Below, in pieces: positions 56,877 through 64,000 of a stretch of DNA of 64,000 nt. The notes under the pieces were generated by a model. It was given only the letters and a program-made list of their open reading frames with translations, was not told the DNA's origin and made no database searches. The position numbers and the translations under genes were made by a program. Numbering within the stretch: the stretch's first letter is position 1; each line of letters begins with the position of its first letter. Origin of the DNA: Triatoma infestans (Eukaryota; Arthropoda; Insecta; Hemiptera; Reduviidae); the NCBI GenBank assembly GCA_011037195.1, contig JAAEAF010014384.1, positions 62,001 through 126,000 of the forward strand, given 5' to 3'.

Positions 56877-57474
56877 TGTCTTGCCTACAGGCGGAATCAA
56901 GAAGCAATTCATACAACTTCTACGACATCCGCCCATAGCTTCGTCACTCAGCATGTCACATGAGGAGTAACGCACCTCTCCGCTACCAGGGAGTTCAAGA
57001 AGGGGAAGTAGGGGATATTTCTACAAGCACATATAAGGGTTCTAGCTACAAACATGGAGTCTTGTACACACAGTCATCAAGAAATTACCACCATCACCGA
57101 AACTCTGCCCAATTTGTCTTTTTCGGTAACTCACGCTACCACTCTCTATATCAGTTAGTGTAAAGTCCTTGCAGTACTCAGTTTTTTTTCAGTTAATATG
57201 TTACTGTTCAGTCAATGTACTTTTCTCTTCTACCACATTTTTCTCTTCCAATCACACAAATACCCCACTATAGTCTACACATACTTATATTTATGAACTT
57301 TATGAGGCAAAAATGAGGGCACATAGTATAGAGTGACCACATTTAGTTCGTGGAACTCTTGCTTGTTTTAAGTGGTAAGTTAACTCTTCAAGATAGATCT
57401 TAAGACTTCTGAAACTCTCAGACTGCCAGGATTTTTTTATAATGTCTTCTAGATCTGTGCGTAAGAACTAGGGA
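56877..57474. other. Unclassified, GC-richer ORF at 56960-57163
   Basis: A 67-codon ATG frame (MRSNAPLRYQGVQEGEVGDI at its start) has no recognised domain. CTTGCCTACAG near 56880-56890 resembles a splice acceptor, but no matching donor or continuing frame was found. Confidence 0.2.
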
Positions 57475-57755
57475 CTTAAATCATTAAAGTCGCATTTCCG
57501 TTTCAAAGATTTTAATCAACTTTGTTCGTATGAAGGATACTATGATGAAGTTATCTAAACGAAATACCAGAGAGCTTCCTGGATTTATCTTTTTGAAGTA
57601 TTTTGTATAGGCATACCGAACCAGACGTACACTGAGACCCCAATTTTCTATTAAAGGGTATTTTTCCTCGGATTCATCAGACCCCCATTAACAATAAGAA
57701 AGAATAATAATAAAATCTCGTGTGAAATACGCACACGACAAATTTGTCCTAACCT
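57475..57755 (-). repeat. DR1 fragments including a 3' end
   Basis: A middle piece (GTCGCATTTCCGTTTCAAAG, 57480-57720) and a 3' terminus (AATCTCGTGTGAAATACGCA, 57714) are present. They appear to be neighbouring copies in the same direction. Confidence 0.6.
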
Positions 57756-57889
57756 ATATATATATAGAGGTGGTGGGGAGACAAGTGCCAACTGACGAAC
57801 CTAAGCAGGTATGGAAGTGAAAAGGACCGGAAATAAAATCAAACCCATATATTAGAAATTTACCGCCATAAATTCCGCAGAACTATCTA

Positions 57890-58830
57890 AAATTAATTTT
57901 TTGTTTTTGAAAAACTATTACAAATAACAGTATAGGTTTATATCTGTGCAGCTAACATCCCAAGTTTAAAGGAAATCGTTATAGTGGTTTTCGAGATTAT
58001 TCCAAAATAACTCGCCCGGTTGTCATCAAATTTGGAGTGCTAGCAATGCTTCTAATGTATAAGCGTTAAAACCATACACTGCATTGAAGTGGTACCTTAA
58101 AGCAAAGCTTAACGTTACTATTCCCCTAAAACCCCGTAAGCAATAAATATTGCCGGAAATGTGACAGGTATATTTATGTATTTGGGTAGTATACAAGTTT
58201 AAAGAAAATCGTTGAAATCGTATCGATAAAATCGCGAAAACTAAAAAAAAGAAAATTCAGTAAACTAGCACTTCCGGTTCTTTACCTTCCTTCTTTTCCC
58301 AAACCATTCGTGTCAGATACGGTGGTAGTGTACAATGGGGTTGTTGAAGGAGAGAAATGGTCTGGTTAGAATGAATTAACTAAATATGGTTAAGACTGTA
58401 TAATATGATAAGTGACACTGACTGCCTGGATTTTACACTTGAAATGATAGAGTATGGTAGAGTGGTGAAGGGTAATGACACGTAGTGATTGACTGTATGA
58501 ACTCAGTAGTATGAACTGTTCTCCTATCTGTTTCCCGTCGCTGTATTTATGTGGTTTCTCCCACTCAGAGAGAGTGGTCCTGACATTTTGTCTCTCTGCT
58601 AGGAATACTCTCTTTGGATACTATTACACAGGACCTGAATTTTGACAATTTTGGCTTCCTGCAACTTTTCTTATCTTGAAATATTGTGTTCACACACAAA
58701 TATAGACCATTTGCTAAAAACATTGTTTCCGAACTCAGGAACATCAAAACATATGAACATGAAAACTTAATTTCTAAAATTGGCATTTTCACAATCGTTC
58801 TTCTTTTACTAGGAGTAGGAGGAAGTAAAC
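57890..58830 (-). mobile_element. DR1 copy interrupted by DR3
   Basis: Modules of both subtypes occupy 57890-58330, and the 5' half resumes at 58629. CATTTGCTAAAAACATTGTT and the 5' end TCTTTTACTAGGAGTAGGAG (about 58804-58823) lie there. The break coincides with the DR3 insertion. Confidence 0.75.
58331..58628. mobile_element. DR3, second copy
   Basis: Homologous to 42560-42844 over its full length, including GACACTGACTGCCTGGATTT and TGTGGTTTCTCCCACTCAG. Its ends, TACAATGG and (inverted) TGTAATAG, fit the same weak terminal inverted repeat. It is inserted in DR1, like the first copy but at a different DR1 position. Confidence 0.7.
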
Positions 58831-58929
58831 ATATCACAAAAACGGTAAAAATACAAAAAACAAAAAGAAAACAGGATGCTCAAACTTCTACATTTTGTCA
58901 AACTTTAGATGATCTCAAAAATACTGGTG

Positions 58930-58992
58930 AATAGGCAATTTCAAACATTTGACACGATCGAAATACTTCTTATAGCGCTAAGAGAAAGTAAT
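58930..58992 (-). repeat. DR1 5'-end scrap
   Basis: TTTGACACGATCGAAATACT and CTTATAGCGCTAAGAGAAAG show a 5' terminus. Confidence 0.65.
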
Positions 58993-59692
58993 TAATATTA
59001 CAGTACTTAAAAAATAAATAATTAATTAAATAACGTATGATAGTCAGATGTAAATGTCAAATAAGTGCTTAAAAAAAAAATGAAATAAATTTCTTAATAT
59101 TCATGTAATATCTCCAGAACATACAATAAATTTCTAAAAAAAATCTATATTTAGTGAGGTTAAATATAAAAAATCTCCCACTTAGTAGAACTATATTTAT
59201 ATCGCTATCTCTCGACATCAGTAGATTTCCGTTTCTTGTAAAAAAAAAGGAAGTTAATAAATAAATATCTCGGGAAGTAGCCAATACGAAATAAAAATAA
59301 ATCAGAAAGGAAAGAGAAAATAAATGAATAAAGTTTATTTCTTATGGTAGTAATTTATTTATTTCATAAGTTTTGGTGAAATATGTCCAACGTCATAATG
59401 TTGAAAAAGTATTATGACGTCATTCAAACATAAGCTAGTCGTGGATAGGGAACAGTAAAAAAAAAGTAACTATGACGTTAACTAGTCTGAAGTTTCACTC
59501 TTTTTCTTTTTTTGATATACACATAAAATAATCCAAGTGTAATATATTTTGGGGTGGGGAGAAGACAGATGAGGGGGGAAAAAAAGAACACGCGGGTGAT
59601 AGAAAACGAACGTTAGTAACTTACTTTATATAGTGTCATATCAAACAGGCATTGACACATACAGTGAAGAGTATAGGACATAATAATAAAAC
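58993..59692. other. Intergenic, nothing recognised
   Basis: AT-rich. A TATATAG word at 59627 lies about 66 bp before the ATG of the next ORF; its meaning is unclear. Confidence 0.35.
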
Positions 59693-60241
59693 ATGAGTGG
59701 TAACTTGGCAACTAGAGAAGTGTGTGTGTGTGTGTGTGTAATACACCAACATGTGAGGGGGTGGAAGCAGGACGGCAGTCAGTTTTGCCGACATACTATA
59801 AAGTTACTTACTCACTACCAGCCACCGTATAGTCTGTACCCTACGGTCGAAAGATCTTCACAACACTGTGCGTATTCAACTAACCATCGGGGGGGGGGAG
59901 GATTGGAGACGACGTCGACCTTCCACCTTTGCAGAGACACACAACGACACACACAAAAACCTTACACACTTTTACATTATTCACCCTCCAATCATTTTAT
60001 AGTAAGACATACTTTTACTACAATGTGGCGCCGTCTATTTCATTTATATTTAAAACTAGCAGTCAGAGAAAGTAAAAAAGAAAGTTTTATCCGAATTCAC
60101 AGCAAAAAATACACATACACACATACACACCCCCAAGTAACAATGTTACCCTTGACATTGTACACAGTCAATGCAACACAATGTCAAATCGTCATACATC
60201 ACACCTCATTACTTCTTAAATCGTTAAACACTTCTCTTTGA
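59693..60241 (+). CDS. Uncharacterised 182-codon ORF, doubtful
   Basis: An ATG-initiated frame of 182 codons, longer than other non-TE frames here. The product is rich in His, Thr, Ser and Tyr with a VCVCVCV run translated from a GT microsatellite (59722-59740) and a GGGG run from a G-tract near 59889. There is no signal peptide, membrane segment or known domain that I can see. A TATATAG word precedes it by about 66 bp. The surrounding region is less AT-rich, which makes stop codons rarer. Chance is the most likely explanation. Confidence 0.12.
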   Translation: MSGNLATREVCVCVCVIHQHVRGWKQDGSQFCRHTIKLLTHYQPPYSLYPTVERSSQHCAYSTNHRGGGGLETTSTFHLCRDTQRHTQKPYTLLHYSPSNHFIVRHTFTTMWRRLFHLYLKLAVRESKKESFIRIHSKKYTYTHTHPQVTMLPLTLYTVNATQCQIVIHHTSLLLKSLNTSL

Positions 60242-60789
60242 CGTATATAAAAAATTCTTTCTAAAAGTTCTTGTTCACCGAAGAAATTTATGTCCGTCCA
60301 TAAACTCGGAATTATATACATTATTCTTTGTCAACAACTTTCTTGAAAAGTTTCGTCCCCAGATAATTGACATATTTACAAATTTAACAGCTTGTCTTGC
60401 TATTAAGAAAGTAAAAACTGCCAGTATATTTCTCTGAAAATTAATATCACAAAAATGTCTAAACTTTTGCCGAAAACTTTGAAAAAAACAAAGGACATCA
60501 GAGAGTGTAAAAACTGATAAACTAAGAAATTTCTTGTCTCAGTTGACATGTCCCCCAACTTAAGCTTCAAGTTGGATCAAACGGAAAAAGGAAATGATTT
60601 CGGATAACTATTAGCTGGATTCATTAGGCTGTGCATCAAACTGAAGGAAATAGAATATTCATTTCTTCAGTGGTCCTGATGGTCTCTGAGATATTACTAG
60701 AGACAGCTGCTATAACCTTAATTACCATAGATGGTAATGAAAACTATGCAAAAACACCTGCTTTTATAGATGGCAGTAAACATTTTCAA
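60242..60789. other. Intergenic, nothing recognised
   Basis: AT-rich. No repeat signature or frame identified. Confidence 0.4.
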
Positions 60790-61055
60790 CGTTAAAAACC
60801 ACTTAGCAAAGTCGCATTTCCGATGGATTTTGCACGAAAACTTCGTGTCAGATGCGGTGTTTAGCACCAAAACAGAATACCAAGTTTGGATTGCCTGCTA
60901 ATTATCGTTTTTGAGATATTTTCTTAAAACATACACACTCACGCATACACTCGCAGACAATTCGCCAAAAACATTTTTTCATACTCAGAGAACTTCCCAA
61001 TATGTAGTTCCAAAGAAAAACTCAATTTAAAAAATCGCAATAGTAAGAGAAAGTA
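60790..61055 (-). repeat. DR1 5' half
   Basis: AAAGTCGCATTTCCGATGGA, CTTCGTGTCAGATGCGGTGT, a CA tract and a shortened 5' end (TCGCAATAGTAAGAGAAAGT) are present. Confidence 0.7.
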
Positions 61056-61589
61056 AAGTCGGAGTGATTAGAATCTAGAGGACCAACTGGGACTCGCCTA
61101 CAGATCTATTTGTTCTGTAGCACAGCAGTGTACCACAAAGTATACACATTGTTAAGTTGGGATACCTGCAAGTCAACGAAGTGCAAGATTTTATTTTTTA
61201 TTTTAGAATTTAGAGTGAACGAGGGGGACGCCTTTGTAGGGAAAAATTTAATGTTGAATTAATTAAAAGTCTAGCCAAGAATAATAATTAAAAAAGGTAT
61301 TTTTCAATTGAATACATTTTATTAATATATAAAATATCCCTTTTTGAAATAGCACCGATAACATTGTTTGCTGCATATTTTCCTTAACGTTATTATATTA
61401 TTATTTTGTAATTAATTTTCAAACTTCACAAGAAAACCGGGAGAAATACCATTCTAGGTCAGAACATCCAGGATAAGTTTAATAAAATATTTTATTAAAA
61501 TACCATATATTATTAAAATTATTGATTTCATGGATATTGGCCGTGTAAAATGTAAGAAAAAAATTTTATAGAAGGAATTATAACTTTAA
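61056..61589. other. Intergenic, nothing recognised
   Basis: AT-rich, no feature identified. Confidence 0.4.
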
Positions 61590-61800
61590 AGCTGTCAGAA
61601 ATGTTCAAGCTTGATGAAAGCTCATGCTTCATATTCCATATCGACTTCAGCGCCGACATGAAAGTTCCGATGAAAAAATAAACCTTCAACCGGAAGTCGT
61701 CCCACTGTATGTAATACTTGTTTACTTTCTCTTACTGCTAGCAAGAAGAAGCATTATTAATCGTGTGCAAAATTTGGATACAAAGAAATTCGTTTGAATT
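61590..61800 (+). repeat. Two adjoining DR1 scraps
   Basis: A middle piece (TTCATATTCCATATCGACTT to TTCAACCGGAAGTCGTCC) is followed by a fresh 5' start (TTTACTTTCTCTTACTGCTA, 61722) with AAGAAGAAGCATTATTAATC. Confidence 0.6.
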
Positions 61801-62379
61801 TTTACGTATTTATTTATGTATTTTGTTCATTTAAATGATTATCGTATAGATTCATTCAAGATTCATTCATTGTTTGTTACAACTGTATATCGATTTAAAA
61901 AAGTTCGATTTAAACATCTTTTTGAATTTTCATGGACGATAATTAGTTGCATTATTCAGGGAATCGATTGATTATAGTATAATCATCTAAGTAATAATCA
62001 ATAACTAATCTCATAGTAAATCATGTTATTTCAAACTGAATAATTTGTTTTGCTTGATCGATATGTTTACTTAAGAATCGATCGTCATAATTTAATATTC
62101 ACAAAAAGTTTTTTTTTTTTTTACCATTCACAGATTGACTTATTATACTGACAATTTGATCGAGTAATTACTATTGTAATCTTTTAAGATCTCATATCTA
62201 ACTTGGTAGATCCATTAAATTAGTAATTACGTTTGTTCATAGCGGTTTTTTTGCGCTTCAAGAGAATTAACCTCCTTCAAAAAACCCCTAAATTTCAAGT
62301 AACAGGCTTGTTGCATAGTAAGTAATACTAAGTTCATTGGAGAAAATTACAAGAAAATAAAAATAAATAAATAAAAAAA
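61801..62379. other. Intergenic, nothing recognised
   Basis: Very AT-rich with a T-run near 62110-62122. Confidence 0.4.
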
Positions 62380-62959
62380 GTTGGTGTGAAACACTCACAC
62401 GACTTTCTCTTACTGCGAAATGGCGAATTTTCTTCACACTTAAAATTCCTATACTAATAAGATAATTTAAATGAGATAATTTAAAACCTTCGGCATTTTT
62501 ATTGAGAAAATTACAAAAAACTGAAAAACCTATTCAGTAAAGTCGCACTTCCGGTCAACCGATTTTCTTCAAACTGGGGATTTTGACAATTGATTTAATT
62601 CTAATTAATATTATTTAGATAATAGAATTGTGTAAAAACCCGAAATAGCACGTTAGAGAATACCGTAACCCGACCACTCCCCCAAAACTACCCTTCAATG
62701 AATTGTCCTGGAGAAATGTTTCAAATAAAACTTGCATCTCTTTGTTAGTGAAGTTGATGTATATTAAGTTTGAAAAAATCGTTGGAGCCTTTTGGAGAAA
62801 ATCACAAAAACTGGAGGAAAAAAAAAATCAGTAAAGTCGCACCTCCGGTTGATGAATTTTTCCCGAGTCTTGGTGTCTGATGCGGTGATGGTATGTAAAC
62901 GGAATACCAAGTTTGAGCTTCCTGCAACTTTTCGTTTTTGAGATATTCTTTTCACCCAC

Positions 62960-62991
<32 letters not shown>

Positions 62992-63100
62992 GTACAGACC
63001 ATTTTCTAAATATCACTATTTTTGGGCTCAGAGGAACCTCAAAACGTGTATTTCTGGTGAAAACTCAGTTTCGAAAATCTGGCACGATCGCAATATTGAT
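62380..63100 (-). mobile_element. DR1 copy, almost complete, about 720 bp
   Basis: The 3' end is intact (GTTGGTGTGAAACACTCACA, ACTTTCTCTTACTG). Two modules follow (CAGTAAAGTCGCACTTCCGG at 62535 and a similar CAGTAAAGTCGCACCTCCGG at 62830), then GATGCGGTGATGG, a CA tract (62965-62991) and GGTGAAAACTCAGTTTCGAA. It stops at GATCGCAATATTGAT, just short of the 5' hairpin. This copy shows the full order of parts. Confidence 0.85.
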
Positions 63101-63189
63101 ATCAAAACAAGATATATATCAAATCGGAATCTCAAATTTAGCACATTCTGCATCTTTTTTTCTCGCAAACGTCACACAGCCGCGAGAGG

Positions 63190-64000
63190 GAGTGAGTGAG
63201 GGAGCGAGACTATTTTTTCAAGAAAACAAATTTTTCAAATTTGAAACCTGGATTTCCGGTGGAATATCTGATATAAACGCAATACTTCCTTTAATAGCAG
63301 TTTTCAGGAAGGAAATAAAAAAATAAAATTTTTTTTTTAAATAATCCTTCTGCTTTCATAATAACCACCTTTCAGAGCAAACAATTTTTCGATTTAACAT
63401 CATAGACTGAAATCTTTATTTGTAAATTTATTACGAACGAACCTGGGGTACTAGCTGCAAGAAAAAATTTAGCCCCTCTTTACAGATTGGATAGGATATA
63501 AAATAAGAATATACCAAGAATGGAATATCTGAAATCAGGTTTACACCAAAACAAAGGAAATAGGAAATGTGTAATAAATCTGGTGTGGAATACTCTGACA
63601 CGACTGGACTTTCTTCTTACAGCAGGTGATATACTTATAAAAAGAACCAAATTCAAATTAAATTTGGTAATTTTCAGTCTTTTGTCCTAACGCAAATGAC
63701 ACTAATAATCCAGAAGAGAGCGCCAAAACATTGCATAAATTCAAATAATTTTTCATGTGTAACAGCACAGATTCCGGAAATGATAATAAAAAAAAAAATC
63801 GTGTAATTGGCTCCAAATTTAAACTTAAAACTCAGAAGTCTATTCTGTACAGTCGTATTTCCGGTCAACTGATTTGATCACACAGACAGACCATTCGCTA
63901 AAAACATTTTTTTTTCAAAATCATGGAACCTAAAATCATGTGTTTCCGATGAAAATTTATATTCATAAATTTGACATAATCTGCAACACTTAGTGTTATA
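63190..64000 (-). repeat. DR1 fragments to the window edge
   Basis: A 5'-end piece lies at 63230-63305 (GGATTTCCGGTGGAATATCT, GCAATACTTCCTTTAATAGC). A 3' end is at 63578-63625 (AATCTGGTGTGGAATACTCT), and a further copy at 63760-64000 (CAGTCGTATTTCCGGTCAAC, GACCATTCGCTAAAAACATT). Sequence between 63310 and 63570 is unclassified. Confidence 0.6.

Overview
This window looks like non-genic, repeat-packed nuclear DNA from an invertebrate, most likely an arthropod and possibly an insect. It is AT-rich, full of microsatellites and A/T runs, and has no operon-like gene clusters. Every long protein-like stretch that I can recognise belongs to a transposable element. The LINE types seen (Jockey-like, CR1-like with a short tandem tail, RTE-like, and several with an RNase H domain) plus a pogo/Tigger element suit an arthropod. 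The species cannot be named from the sequence. No tRNA, rRNA, CRISPR array or complete host gene was found. One 131-bp stretch (18931-19061, minus strand) has good splice-site context and could be a host exon.

The dominant feature is a dispersed repeat that I call DR1. By eye it covers roughly a quarter of the window in about 40 pieces on both strands. Intact copies are about 0.5-0.85 kb. In the orientation used here a copy starts with ACTTTCTCTTACTCC. It carries a GT microsatellite and one or more modules of about 300 bp. It ends with the inverted copy of its start, then a hairpin (GTGTGA..TCACAC), then CCAGAT and a T-run. An inverted repeat flush with one end but internal to a hairpin at the other is the layout described for Helentrons and their non-autonomous derivatives (HINE/DINE-1 type), so that is my provisional class. 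DR1 has no coding capacity. It is also the usual landing site for other elements: two kinds of fold-back element, a ~290-bp element (DR3), LINE fragments and DR1 itself.

Layout. 0-9 kb: DR1 pieces, a fold-back element with an internal 35-bp tandem repeat, and a decayed LINE C-terminus. 9-21.5 kb: two Jockey-like remnants, a 2.2-kb LINE with a poly(A) tail and a perfect 13-bp target duplication, the possible host exon, and an RTE-like remnant. 22-31 kb: DR1 copies (one head-to-tail junction), a ~730-bp fold-back palindrome, an RNase H LINE remnant, an RTE 3' end, a possible SINE and an RT remnant. 31.6-32.4 kb: an internally deleted Tigger element with TIRs and TA duplications. 32.5-43.9 kb: the densest DR1 region, including a stack with at least three insertions inside one copy. 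43.9-55.4 kb: a LINE graveyard with at least six LINE remnants, two of them clean nested insertions with 12-bp target duplications. 55-64 kb: more DR1, the second DR3 copy, minisatellites and one 182-codon ORF of doubtful meaning.

There is no gene network to describe. The elements relate to each other by insertion order, which can be read in several places. All LINE reading frames that could be checked are broken or 5'-truncated, so nothing here looks capable of autonomous movement.
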